Shown here: positions 26,982 through 36,025 of the stretch, one piece after another
Layout: each line of letters begins with the position of its first letter
Position numbering within the stretch: position 1 is the stretch's first letter
Origin: JAACFF01 sp963807975
GTDB taxonomy: Bacteria; Chloroflexota; Anaerolineae; Promineifilales; Promineifilaceae
Length of the DNA: 64,000 bases
Assembly (NCBI GenBank): GCA_963807975.1
Contig: CAWEDV010000001.1
Span: 434,001 to 498,000, forward strand
Reading direction: 5' to 3'
Translations under genes and position numbers: made by a program
Notes under the pieces: generated by a model
The model's database searches: none
Seen by the model: the letters and a program-made list of their open reading frames with translations, nothing else
Told to the model about the DNA's origin: nothing

Positions 26982-28616
26982 TTGACCGAAATATATGGAG
27001 CACATGCGATTGTCAAATGTTTGGAACGCGAAGGGATAGAGGTCGTATTTGGTATACCGGGCCTATACAGTATGCCTATTTTTGACGCGCTTTATCGCCA
27101 TCCTTCGATTGAAGTGATAACCGTTCGCCACGAGCAGGGGGCGGCTTTTATGGCCGATGGCTATGCGCGGGCAAGCGGTCGTCCGGCGGCCGTTCTGACT
27201 CTTCCCGGGCCCGGCGTCACCAATGCCTATACCGGCTTGGGAGAGGCATATTATGATTCTTCACCCATACTACTGCTTTCCACCCAGGTGAACCGCGATG
27301 CCATTGATCAGGAAAAGGGACTTTTACACGAACTACACCAACAATATGAGATCGTGGCCCCGATCATGAAGTACAGCGAGCGAATATTGGAAATGGACGA
27401 TATTTCCCCCACTTTCCAACGTGTAGCAAGCGAATTAGGAAATGGGCGCCCACGTCCCGTGCAAGTCGAGATCCCCCGGGATATCCAGGTGACCACCATG
27501 GACTGGACAGCAGCCATGGAAAACAGTTCCGCCGCTCAAAAAGTCCGCGTTAGTGCCCCTGATCAGCAAATCGATCGCGCAGCACAGGCTCTGAGAGAGG
27601 CAGAACGCCCCTTGATTTATGCCGGTGGAGGGGTCATAAGCAGCGGTGCCAGCAGTATTTTGCAGCGCTTGGCTGAACGACTCGCTGCACCCGTATTAAC
27701 AACCGGTATGGGCGCCGGCGCTATTCCCGGAGACCACGATCTATCTTGCGGGGTAGCCTGGATTGCTGGAGCGGATATCCGCCCGCTGTTTGCCGCCAGT
27801 GATGCGCTGCTGGCGGTGGGAACGCGCTTTAACCAGGGCATGACCCATGATTGGTCCGTGAAACTTCCGGCAACGACAATTCGTATCGACATTGACGCCG
27901 AAGAGATCGAACGCAATCTGCCGATGCAGCAGAAGCTGGTTGGCGATGCCCAGAGCTGTCTGATGGCTATCGAGGCCCGTTTGGCAGCATGGGGCGAGGA
28001 TCGGGAGTGTCGCGTTCCCCAGCCAATGGCACAAGCACAGCAGGACTTTCGCGCCGCCTTGTTGGCAAAGGCCGGTTCAACCTTGCCCTGGATGAACGCC
28101 CTACGCGGTGCTTTGCCACGAAATGCGGTTATCAGCGCTGATATGTCTTTGTTCTGGGCCGATATGCTGAGCGCATTCCCCATTTATGAGCCGCGAACGA
28201 TGATGTTCCCTTGGGGTTATGGCACATTAGGTTTCGCTATTCCGGAAGCGTTGGGAGCAAAAATCGCGCTTCCTGACCGAGATGTAATTGCCATTGCAGG
28301 GGATGGCGCGTTCTTATTCACCGGGGCTGAATTGGCTACGGCCGTGCAGTATGGATTGAATGTCCCCATCATAGTCCCCAACAATAATGCCTATGGCATG
28401 ATCAAGGTCCAGCAGCGAGACCAATTTGACGAACAATTCATGGCCGTCGATCTGGTCAATCCAGACTTTGTTAACCTAGCCAAAGCCTTTGGTGCTCATG
28501 GTCTTCTAGTACAGTCTCCCGAACAAATGGCCGATGCCATTGTTCAAGCATTTGCTGCGCATAAACCAACCGTAATAGAAATCCCTTGGTCTTGGACCTG
28601 GGGTAGAGAGAATTAA
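26982..28616 (+). CDS. Thiamine-diphosphate-dependent enzyme, acetolactate-synthase-like
   Basis: A 544-residue ThDP enzyme of the IlvB/benzoylformate decarboxylase type. The N-terminal Pyr domain has the catalytic glutamate in VRHEQGAAFMADGYAR. The C-terminal PP domain has the ThDP-Mg motif beginning GDGAFLF and ending PNNN. No separate small subunit is adjacent, so biosynthetic acetolactate synthase is less likely than a catabolic decarboxylase or lyase. It starts at a TTG with GGGAGG upstream. The neighbouring aminotransferase could supply a 2-oxo acid for decarboxylation to an aldehyde, which the AOR could then oxidise. Confidence 0.85.
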   Translation: MTEIYGAHAIVKCLEREGIEVVFGIPGLYSMPIFDALYRHPSIEVITVRHEQGAAFMADGYARASGRPAAVLTLPGPGVTNAYTGLGEAYYDSSPILLLSTQVNRDAIDQEKGLLHELHQQYEIVAPIMKYSERILEMDDISPTFQRVASELGNGRPRPVQVEIPRDIQVTTMDWTAAMENSSAAQKVRVSAPDQQIDRAAQALREAERPLIYAGGGVISSGASSILQRLAERLAAPVLTTGMGAGAIPGDHDLSCGVAWIAGADIRPLFAASDALLAVGTRFNQGMTHDWSVKLPATTIRIDIDAEEIERNLPMQQKLVGDAQSCLMAIEARLAAWGEDRECRVPQPMAQAQQDFRAALLAKAGSTLPWMNALRGALPRNAVISADMSLFWADMLSAFPIYEPRTMMFPWGYGTLGFAIPEALGAKIALPDRDVIAIAGDGAFLFTGAELATAVQYGLNVPIIVPNNNAYGMIKVQQRDQFDEQFMAVDLVNPDFVNLAKAFGAHGLLVQSPEQMADAIVQAFAAHKPTVIEIPWSWTWGREN

Positions 28617-28671
28617 CGTCCAACCAGGATTGGCTTTGCATCGCCAAATAATGTTCAATAAGAGGTGAAAA

Positions 28672-29754
28672 ATGGGTACCGTGACCTACGTTCAAGGAAA
28701 ATCGATTGAAGAAGCACAACAGATATCAGGTATGATGGAAATTATTAAAGTAGGATCGAATGAGAATGTGCTGGGGCCTTCGCCGCTGGCGCAGGAAGCA
28801 GTTAAAGAAGCACTGGTTGAAGCGCACCTTTATCCCGACCGGCATGAATCGACCTTGCTGAAGAAATTAGCCGAAGATCTCGGCGGTGGTCTAGTTGAGG
28901 ATAACTTTATTTCCGGCAATGGTTCATGTGATGTACTGCGCATGATTACGCAGTCCTATATTGAACCAGGAGACAAGGCCTTGATTGCCGCTCCCACGTT
29001 TAGTATGTACAAGATCTTGGTGCAGATGTTTGGTGGTCAGCCGGCATTTGTGCCGCTGACCGATTTCACGGTTGACTTGGATGCTATCGTCGCTGCGCTA
29101 ACAGAAGATGTTAAACTGATCTTCGTCTGCAATCCCAACAATCCCACGGGAACGATTGTATCTCATGAACAAATGGCTGAATTCCTGGCCCAGATTCCTC
29201 CTGGCATCATCACTGTCTGCGATGAAGCTTATATGGAGTTTGCCGACGACCCGCACTTCCCACGGATGACGGAATTCATTGGGCATGGATATGACGTATT
29301 GGTCACGCGAACTTTCTCTAAATTGCATGGTTTGGCCAGCTTGCGCGTAGGGTATGGTTTCGGCCCTATTGACTTGATGAATCGGGTACGGCAGCACAAG
29401 CTTCATTTCAACAGCGGGCGTCTCGCATACCTCGGCGCTGCTGCCGCTCTAGCTGATGAGGAGCATATCTCTGTCAGCCTAGCAATGGTTCGCAGCGGTC
29501 GTGAATTTTTCTATCAACAGTTCGATGAAATGGGGATCAATTACCTGCCGACGCAAAGCAATTTCATATTCCTCACGGATTTGCCCATGGATGCCAATGC
29601 GATTTGTGATTTGGCAATGCAGCAAGGTGTGATTATGCGTCCAACGGATCCTTTTGGCCTGCCTGACCATATTCGCATTACTATTGCCCGCCAAGAGGAT
29701 AACGCCCGTATAGTTCGTGTGTTGAAAGAAATAATCGATACAGAAAGCGCCTAA
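28672..29754 (+). CDS. Class I/II PLP aminotransferase, HisC-like
   Basis: A 360-residue fold-type I aminotransferase of the histidinol-phosphate family. It shows NENVLGPSP near the N-terminus, NPNNPTG (154-160), D184 in CDEAYMEF and the PLP lysine K217 in TFSKLHGLASLRVGYG. AGAGGTG precedes the ATG. No other his gene is nearby, so a catabolic aromatic or amino-acid transaminase role is more likely than histidine synthesis. It closes the plus-strand island. Confidence 0.85.
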   Translation: MGTVTYVQGKSIEEAQQISGMMEIIKVGSNENVLGPSPLAQEAVKEALVEAHLYPDRHESTLLKKLAEDLGGGLVEDNFISGNGSCDVLRMITQSYIEPGDKALIAAPTFSMYKILVQMFGGQPAFVPLTDFTVDLDAIVAALTEDVKLIFVCNPNNPTGTIVSHEQMAEFLAQIPPGIITVCDEAYMEFADDPHFPRMTEFIGHGYDVLVTRTFSKLHGLASLRVGYGFGPIDLMNRVRQHKLHFNSGRLAYLGAAAALADEEHISVSLAMVRSGREFFYQQFDEMGINYLPTQSNFIFLTDLPMDANAICDLAMQQGVIMRPTDPFGLPDHIRITIARQEDNARIVRVLKEIIDTESA

Positions 29755-29802
29755 ACAACATTGGTTTTTGATTTAAAACGTGTGACATTTCTTCTTGGAT
29801 AC

Positions 29803-30585
29803 ATGTCAATGGCAAACAAAGATACACACCGCGAATTAAAGAACAGCAGCTACGAATTGTTTGTCCTACTCATTTCCATTCTGTCGCTCTTTAATCTACT
29901 CTTTATGATAATTCCAAGTTTCAACCCGATTGTGAAGGGAGTCGTGCGCATTATGGATGCTCTCACCACAGTATTGTTTATGGGAGACTTCATTTTTCGT
30001 TTCTTTACGGCGGAATCGAAGCGGGACTATTTCATCAGGAACTGGGGCTAGGCGGATCTTCTGGCCTCTTTGCCGGTCCAACAGCTGTACATCTTCCGAA
30101 TTTTTCGGGTTGTCAAAGTGCTTCGCTTGTTACGTGACTTTGGACTAAAAAAAATGCTGCGTGAGATCCGCGATAACCGGGCCGGCAGCGCGCTGTATGT
30201 GGTGGTTTTTTTGGTGCTCTTGGTCCTAGAATTCGGGGGCATCGCCATAATTTATATCGAGTCTCCCAATCCCACGGCCAATATCACCACGCCCAGCGAT
30301 GCCGTATGGTGGGCTTTTGTCACCATTACAACAGTCGGGTACGGTGACCAGTATCCGGTGACGAACTCCGGTCGTATCATTGGCATGTTTGTGATGGTTC
30401 TTGGGGTGGGATTATTTGGCGTCCTGACTGGCTTTTTGGCAAATAGTTTGTTGTCACCACGGGATGAGACAGTAGAGGAATTCCATGGCACTACTGATGC
30501 CCGCACGCAAATTGAGGAGTTTAGAAAGCTCCTTGAAGTACAAGAAGGACGAATGCGTCCCTTAGAGCGAAATTTGAGGTCCTGA
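29803..30585 (+). pseudogene. Voltage-gated potassium channel gene interrupted by one TAG
   Basis: The translation has four to six hydrophobic segments, an S4-like basic helix (IFRIFRVVKVLRLLRDFG) and a perfect selectivity filter TTVGYGD, so it is a voltage-gated K+-channel-type protein of about 260 residues. An in-frame TAG at 30049-30051 splits it after RNWG. The frame is intact on both sides and the expected residue at this position is Trp, so a single TGG to TAG change explains it. The start at 29803 is tentative because no strong ribosome site exists. It is either a recent pseudogene, a read-through product, or a sequencing error. Confidence 0.75.
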
Positions 30586-30612
30586 AGGGTTTAATTGAGC
30601 CAGGGGGAGAAG

Positions 30613-30654
30613 CAGGCGCGGACCGGCTCGAACCGCCGACTTCACGGATGTGAA
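30613..30654 (-). pseudogene. 3' half of a tRNA-Val(CAC)-like gene
   Basis: Read on the minus strand, TTCACAT looks like an anticodon loop with CAC. CCGTG follows as the 3' anticodon strand, then a variable loop, a T-arm GGCGG-TTCGAGC-CGGTC with one mismatch, and CGCGCCT as the 3' acceptor strand. The 5' half (acceptor, D-arm and 5' anticodon strand) is missing upstream. Such 3' tRNA fragments are classic leftovers of site-specific integration. No integrase is seen in the window. Confidence 0.5.
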
Positions 30655-30819
30655 ACCTAAAAATAGCATAACGCGAAAATGTCGTTTCTAATGTTATTTG
30701 CCAGACTTAGAGTTATTTAAGGTTTGGCGCATTTTCGGAGAACTTTGTGGGCTAGTCTTCAGCGCACCGCCAATCAGCCTATAAATGCAGAATCTTCATT
30801 CTCTATGGATTCTACATAA

Positions 30820-31593
30820 CTAGAATTTACCGCTGTTTACCCATTCTTCTTCTACTGGTACAGGCTCTGCATTATCCCAATGCTCCACCAGCAGACCATG
30901 TTCGATACGGAAGATATCCACCTGGGCAACTGGTTGGCCTTCCCACGATGCTTTGCACAACGTGGCGACAAAGTTGCCCTGTCCGACAAGCAGCACGATC
31001 TCATCATATCGGAGAGGTCTATCTTCAGCCATCACCAACGGCCTGAAATGCTCCAGACCGTCAGGTACCTCAGCATTATGCTGGATGTAGGTTACGCTTG
31101 AAATGTAATCGTCGATTCTTTCCGGATTTTCACCAATGAGCACATCTTGTACAAAATCTCGAACAAGCTGCTTATTTTCTTTCGTCTTGTCCAGATCGCT
31201 TATTTCAGTTGATCCATCAACCGATGTATGGCCGGATGGAGTTTCAGGAGCAAATTCTGATATCACGTCCCAGTGTTCAACAATCTTCCCATTCTCATCG
31301 GTGTCAAAGAAATCCGTTGTCACCCATTCGGCTTCACCGTTGTTTAGCGACTGATACGCATGCACGAACAAGTATGATCCATCCTCAATGGCTCGCAGCA
31401 CACGTATATCGCGCACAGGATTTCTTTCCAGAAACGGTTCGAAAAATTCCACGAAACCTTCCACACCATCCCTCACCCCCGTGCTGTGTTGGATATAGCG
31501 GGCGCCCGTATACTTGGTTACGGCCTCTCGGGCATTGCCGTCGCGAATCCCTTCCATGTATAGATTGATTGCATTATCTAGTCTCTCACTCAC
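30820..31593 (-). CDS. Protein with two tandem SnoaL/NTF2-like domains
   Basis: A 257-residue protein made of two related halves (about 5-125 and 130-250). Each has the NTF2-like pattern of an N-terminal helix, 'YIQH' followed by 'DG', and a closing 'GKIVEHWD' or 'GLLVEHWD' strand. The YIQH histidine and the EHWD motif are typical of SnoaL-like proteins that bind small ligands or act as cyclases and isomerases. The duplication makes a pseudo-dimer in one chain. It starts at a GTG with AGGAAGG upstream. No neighbour hints at its substrate. Confidence 0.8.
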   Translation of the reverse strand: MSERLDNAINLYMEGIRDGNAREAVTKYTGARYIQHSTGVRDGVEGFVEFFEPFLERNPVRDIRVLRAIEDGSYLFVHAYQSLNNGEAEWVTTDFFDTDENGKIVEHWDVISEFAPETPSGHTSVDGSTEISDLDKTKENKQLVRDFVQDVLIGENPERIDDYISSVTYIQHNAEVPDGLEHFRPLVMAEDRPLRYDEIVLLVGQGNFVATLCKASWEGQPVAQVDIFRIEHGLLVEHWDNAEPVPVEEEWVNSGKF

Positions 31594-32055
31594 AGTCTTG
31601 ACCTTCCTTATTCATCTACGGTGCTTCAATAACCCCCTCATTCACTATCCCTGCTCGCAGAACGCTTCTTATGAACGAAATTGGCAAAATCAACCGCTGG
31701 CGTCCCCGTCAGTTTATAATATCTTGGCCAACATCCGCAAGGGCGTTCTTGGCGGTCATCTGTTCCAGCATGACTGACACACTAATCAGATTCTACCTGG
31801 ACAGGCCAGGACCGTTTTCCGGCCATCCTCTTTGAACCGCCCGGTACCAATTGTTAAGTATCTGCAAGATTGAGCAAATTGTCGTTCACAATCGTAGTTT
31901 TTATCTGATTCGCAATGTTACAGATTTCGAAATGGATCTCCAAGGGGCATAAATAGTAGACAGAACCAGTCGGGAACTCGAGACCATTAAGGAGTTTCTG
32001 GCTGGTTTGCGTTTTGATCGACCGCGGAAGCTCGTAGGGCTGCAAATTTTCTCCT
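31594..32055. other. Intergenic region before the SnoaL-like gene
   Basis: About 460 nt between two minus-strand genes. It must hold the promoter of the SnoaL-like gene; a TATAAA on the minus strand (31713-31718) with a weak TTGCGG 16 nt upstream is the best candidate. I see no gene here; the short frames lack ribosome sites or recognisable products. Confidence 0.4.
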
Positions 32056-33171
32056 CTAACTCAAACGCCGCAATTTGCGAACGGCGAAAGCACTCCCAAT
32101 TAGTAAAGCTGCACCGGCAAAAGCTGTCAGCGTAATCAATACTTGCCAGAAATCCGCCGGCCAGGTATTGAATAAAACCAAATCGCGGATAGGATCGACG
32201 GCATACGTATTCGGGAACAGCCAGGCAATCCAGATAACAGCATCTTTGTGAGCACGTACCATTGAAAGACCACCCCCAATGAAGAATATGATCATAGCGC
32301 CTAAGACAGCCCCAACTGCTCCGGCCATATAATTGCTCGCGACAAGCCCAAACACCAGCGCCACCTGAATCCAAAATAAGGCGACCAACCCGGCCAAGAG
32401 CCATACGGCCCACAAATATCCACCCGGCCAAAAACCCAACCATACCCGAATGATGATCAAGAAGAGTGTGCCTGTCACCAGGCCAAATAATAGGGCCAAA
32501 AACGTTTTCGGGAGCAGTACCCACGCCAAAGAACGCGGCGATAGCCCATACTCAATGGTGATCTTATTTAACTGCTCTTTATAGGTCAGAATGAACATAT
32601 TAAACATGCTACCTAAAGTGACCGACAGAAGCACTATGCCAATCGAAATGATTGATACCCAATCAACCATCTCTGGTAAAGGATATTCTTCTGACATTGC
32701 CAGCGGTGGACCAGGCTGGTCGATATTGTGATAGAACCGCCAAAGCACCTCCGCGGAGTAGATTCGGTGGTTCTTAGCCCGGTCATCGTTGTAATTCATG
32801 AAGTACATGTCAAGCTCAGGATGATCCCCCGCTTCGAGCCTATTCGAGAAATCTTCCGGTATCACCCAGATACCTTCAATACGGTATTCTTCAAACGCTT
32901 GCCAGGCCTGCACCTCATCCATATTCTGGATGCTGTAGTATGGCGCTTGATCCAATGGAGAAATCACTTCATCGAAAGTATCAACCAAAATCTGGCCATA
33001 TTCTCCTTGATCATAATTGACGACAGCAGCTTTAAAGCTCAACCGCCCACCAAATAGCAGGGCAAATGCGATCAAGATGAAAAGGCAGGGGATGACACCA
33101 CCCAAAGCCGTGATCGGGTCATGCTTCCATGCCTTGAACTCAGTTTTGAATAGTATCCACAAGCGCCGCAT
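32056..33171 (-). CDS. ABC-2 type exporter permease (distal)
   Basis: A 371-residue ABC-2 membrane protein. It has one N-terminal helix, a large extracytoplasmic domain of about 130 residues and then about five helices, the layout of YhgE/DrrB-like drug or lipid exporters. The start at 33171 follows the previous stop at once. It is the last gene of the TetR-ATPase-permease-permease operon and should pair with the neighbouring permease as a heterodimer. Confidence 0.85.
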   Translation of the reverse strand: MRRLWILFKTEFKAWKHDPITALGGVIPCLFILIAFALLFGGRLSFKAAVVNYDQGEYGQILVDTFDEVISPLDQAPYYSIQNMDEVQAWQAFEEYRIEGIWVIPEDFSNRLEAGDHPELDMYFMNYNDDRAKNHRIYSAEVLWRFYHNIDQPGPPLAMSEEYPLPEMVDWVSIISIGIVLLSVTLGSMFNMFILTYKEQLNKITIEYGLSPRSLAWVLLPKTFLALLFGLVTGTLFLIIIRVWLGFWPGGYLWAVWLLAGLVALFWIQVALVFGLVASNYMAGAVGAVLGAMIIFFIGGGLSMVRAHKDAVIWIAWLFPNTYAVDPIRDLVLFNTWPADFWQVLITLTAFAGAALLIGSAFAVRKLRRLS

Positions 33172-33174
33172 CAC

Positions 33175-34239
33175 TTACCTCTCCATTTTCAATACACGCT
33201 GACGGTAAAGCGCCGCGACCAATACAAGAAGCAGTAGGCAATATCCCGCCAGTTGAAATTGCGCTGTGGCTGGATTGGCGGCAACATCCCGGCCAAAGTA
33301 GAAATAAGGGAACAGCATTTCAATAATCGGAGTATTGGGAATCAGGCGGCTGACGCGTTCGAAAACTGGTGAAAAGCCAGCGGCTAGTCCAAATCCGCTG
33401 CCAATGAGCCAGAAGGCAAAAGCGCTGGCCAGCGCAATTAGAAAGGAGGGTAAGCTGCTGCGTGTTAATAACCCAGCTAACAATCCAATACAGGCTGCTA
33501 TCAACGTAAGCGGTAGAAGAATGACAAAAACCGCCACGGTTGAACTTGCCCAAACCCCAGTGATGACCCCGACGGCTGTGTATAAGATAGTCGCTGCCCC
33601 TAGCCCGGTAAGAAGTAGTCGGGTGATCTTAGCTGCCAACAATAATTGAAATGGAATTGGGCTAAGCCGGTATTCTAAAATAGTTCCATTTTCGAATTCT
33701 TGGGCCATGATGTATCCGCCGATCATTGCCGCTGCCAGATATGCCGCCAGTGGGATCATCGCCATCCCGAAATAAACCGTGTAAGGCACATCCTGAGGCA
33801 GCCAGGGATACTCATTAATCAACACAGCACGATTCCCAAGCTCCTGGTTCCACAACACCAGCGACGCCGCAGTCAGCCGGTTGCGAAGGTTCTTGACCAA
33901 GTTGCTGTCAATATATCCGAAACGTTGCAGGGCTGTGGGAATCCCATTAAGTTGGACAACTTCAATCACCTGCCTTTGCCCAGGATCAGCCTCAGCAATC
34001 AATATCGGGTTTATGTATTCGGGCCCAATTGGAGAACCAACTTCGTCCATTGCGCTTAACAAATCTCGTCCCAGTTCTGTTTTTGGCTGCACGACTAGCA
34101 TATCAAATGTTGGGACAACCATGATAGCCGACATGAGTATATACATCATCGTTGGCTGGAAGACGGCAATCAGAATCACAACCAAAGCGGTGCGTGATGA
34201 TTTAAATTCGTTTAGAAGGAGTAGAAGGTAACGCCTCAC
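33175..34239 (-). CDS. ABC-2 type exporter permease (proximal)
   Basis: A 354-residue permease of the same layout as its neighbour: N-terminal helix, soluble extracytoplasmic part, then several helices including GLLAGLLTRSSLPSFLIALA. The frame extends into the ATPase gene, but the GTG at 34239 is preferred because GAGTAAGG lies just upstream and it follows the ATPase stop by a few bases. Together the two permeases and the ATPase form a complete exporter. Confidence 0.85.
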   Translation of the reverse strand: MRRYLLLLLNEFKSSRTALVVILIAVFQPTMMYILMSAIMVVPTFDMLVVQPKTELGRDLLSAMDEVGSPIGPEYINPILIAEADPGQRQVIEVVQLNGIPTALQRFGYIDSNLVKNLRNRLTAASLVLWNQELGNRAVLINEYPWLPQDVPYTVYFGMAMIPLAAYLAAAMIGGYIMAQEFENGTILEYRLSPIPFQLLLAAKITRLLLTGLGAATILYTAVGVITGVWASSTVAVFVILLPLTLIAACIGLLAGLLTRSSLPSFLIALASAFAFWLIGSGFGLAAGFSPVFERVSRLIPNTPIIEMLFPYFYFGRDVAANPATAQFQLAGYCLLLLVLVAALYRQRVLKMER

Positions 34240-34243
34240 AACC

Positions 34244-35182
34244 TTACTCCCGCAGTGCCCGACCAGTTTGCGACAGAAAGACATCATCTAAGGATGGACG
34301 GGCGATCAGGATAGAGTCAAGTCGGTGAAACTCACTGATCTCAGTAATTAAGGATGCAGCTTTTGCTTCTGCATTCTGCATTTCAAAACGGATTTCTCCC
34401 AGTTGGGGGCGCGAGAAGTTCTTGACAGCGTAGTTAGCTAACAGGAGTTCAGGCGCATCTATGGGTGGGGAAGTGCGGATGGAAACCACGTCATAGCGTG
34501 TTTGCGCCTTAAGGTTTTCTGGAGAATCGAGGGCAATTGCCTTTCCGTGATCGATGATCAACACTCTATCGCAGAGTGTGTCCGCCTCCACCATGTTGTT
34601 GGTTGATATGACAAAGGTTTTGCCTTCTTCACGTTGCTGCTCGATATGCTCCCATAACGCAAAACGACCCTGTACATCGACCCCCAGAGTGGGTTCATCA
34701 AAAAAAATGACCGAGGGATCATGTAACAGCGCGCGCGCCAATGCCAAACGCCGTTTCATCCCCCCGGAGAATGTTTGCACACGATCTTTTCTCCGCTGCC
34801 ATAGGCTTGTGAAGTTCAGCAAATCTGCCATCCGATCTCTTGCATTATTGAGATCCTGGCAGTATAGGGCCGCATGATGCCAGAGGTTGTCTTCAGCACT
34901 TAGGTCGAGGTATAAATTTGTCTCTTGGGGAACATACCCGACCCAGCGGTACACCTGGCGGGTTTGAGAGGCTACATCGTAGCCTAGTACCCGGATTTTT
35001 CCCTGATTGGTCTTCAACAAACCAAGGATCATGTTAATGATCGTCGTTTTGCCAGCGCCATTTGGACCTAGCAATCCAAAAATTTCTCCTTTTTTTACCT
35101 CAAAAGATAGATCATCCACAGCCGTCAAATTGCCAAACCGCCGTGTAACAGAACTTACCTCGATGGCGACCCGGTTCTCCAT
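34244..35182 (-). CDS. ABC exporter ATP-binding protein (DrrA/CcmA-like)
   Basis: A 312-residue ATPase with Walker A GLLGPNGAGKTT, signature FSGGMKRRLALARALL and Walker B VIFFDEPTLGVD, then the C-terminal domain usual for drug-exporter ATPases. AGGAG precedes the ATG, which follows the TetR stop by 3 nt. It powers the two ABC-2 permeases encoded downstream. Confidence 0.92.
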   Translation of the reverse strand: MENRVAIEVSSVTRRFGNLTAVDDLSFEVKKGEIFGLLGPNGAGKTTIINMILGLLKTNQGKIRVLGYDVASQTRQVYRWVGYVPQETNLYLDLSAEDNLWHHAALYCQDLNNARDRMADLLNFTSLWQRRKDRVQTFSGGMKRRLALARALLHDPSVIFFDEPTLGVDVQGRFALWEHIEQQREEGKTFVISTNNMVEADTLCDRVLIIDHGKAIALDSPENLKAQTRYDVVSIRTSPPIDAPELLLANYAVKNFSRPQLGEIRFEMQNAEAKAASLITEISEFHRLDSILIARPSLDDVFLSQTGRALRE

Positions 35183-35185
35183 GCT

Positions 35186-35797
35186 CTACTCCTGTTCGAT
35201 AAGTGTGCCACGAACAAATAAGGCCACAGACTGCTCAACCATATCTTCTGCAGATATCTCTGGTGACAAAGAATCCAAAAGAAAGCTTTGCAGCACAGTA
35301 TAGGAAAAGAACATCCCCAAAAAGGACTGTGCCAGTACCTCGGGGTGCCCTGAATGGATCAACCCCGCATTCATCTGACGCTCAAAATAATGCGCCAGCA
35401 TGCGCCGCAGCTGACGGGGGTTTTCCGCCACTATCTGCTGAAATTCCGGGAAGTTACCTGCCTCACAGATCGCCATGCGGATGACATCACTACGTTCGGT
35501 CATCACTTTCATCATCGTTTTCCCGATCAGGGAAAGATCTTGACTGTAATTCCCGCTGAAATGCGGTTCCAAGTCTTCGGCTATAGACAAACCACCGAAT
35601 TCATCAATGATCGCCTTTGCAAGCTTCTCCTTGGTGCCAAAGTGACGAAAAAGAGTAACCTCATTGACGCCAGCTAATTCTGCAATGGCACGCGTGGAAG
35701 ATCCTGCGAATCCTTTCTCAGTAAAGAGTAAGGAGGCAGCTTGTATGATGCGAGCACGCGTTTGATTTGGAGTGGAGGAAGAATCGATTTCATTCAT
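35186..35797 (-). CDS. TetR-family repressor of the exporter operon
   Basis: A 203-residue regulator with an N-terminal TetR helix-turn-helix (IIQAASLLFTEKGFAGSS through ELAGVNEVTLFRHFG) and a variable ligand-binding C-terminus. The frame is open 38 codons further upstream, but the ATG at 35797 has GGAG 7 nt before it and gives the normal N-terminus. Being first in the operon, it very likely represses its own promoter at 35832-35860 until the exported compound binds. Confidence 0.88.
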   Translation of the reverse strand: MNEIDSSSTPNQTRARIIQAASLLFTEKGFAGSSTRAIAELAGVNEVTLFRHFGTKEKLAKAIIDEFGGLSIAEDLEPHFSGNYSQDLSLIGKTMMKVMTERSDVIRMAICEAGNFPEFQQIVAENPRQLRRMLAHYFERQMNAGLIHSGHPEVLAQSFLGMFFSYTVLQSFLLDSLSPEISAEDMVEQSVALFVRGTLIEQE

Positions 35798-35815
35798 AAG
35801 CAATCTCCAGTGCAT

Positions 35816-35827
35816 GCAAGTACTTAC
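35816..35827. promoter_or_regulatory. Candidate TetR operator
   Basis: GCAAGTACTTAC is a near-palindrome with a perfect AAGTACTT core, lying just downstream of the -10 of the minus-strand promoter. This is the expected place for the operator of the regulator encoded next. The link is inferred from position. Confidence 0.4.
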
Positions 35828-35831
35828 TTTC

Positions 35832-35860
35832 ATTATTGCCTGATCTTGAACAGATGTCAA
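35832..35860 (-). promoter_or_regulatory. Sigma-70-type promoter of the TetR-exporter operon
   Basis: On the minus strand, TTGACA (35860-35855), a 17-nt spacer and AATAAT (35837-35832) form a near-consensus promoter about 35 nt upstream of the TetR start. Confidence 0.65.
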
Positions 35861-35888
35861 GATAAAACATACTACTAGCGAATGAGAT

Positions 35889-35920
35889 TTCTCGAGGGTG
35901 TCCAAACACACCCTCGAGAA
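35889..35920. terminator. Strong hairpin, probable terminator or insulator
   Basis: TTCTCGAGGGTGT at 35889-35901 pairs perfectly with ACACCCTCGAGAA at 35908-35920 around a 6-nt loop. It lies between the stop of the haem-protein gene (36026) and the TetR promoter, where the upstream minus-strand operon should end. No T run follows on either strand, so termination is likely but not certain. Confidence 0.45.
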
Positions 35921-36025
35921 TCGGGGCTGAATTCTTGATTTAGTTGTATTGAACAGTTCGGCTAACGAGAGAAAACCTAGGCCACGAAGAAGAAATAATT
36001 GGCAATGTACTGCTGCGATACCGCA

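Noticed and set aside
31854..32045. 63-codon minus-strand frame downstream of the exporter operon
   Set aside because: No ribosome site, no family and no coding character; treated as chance.
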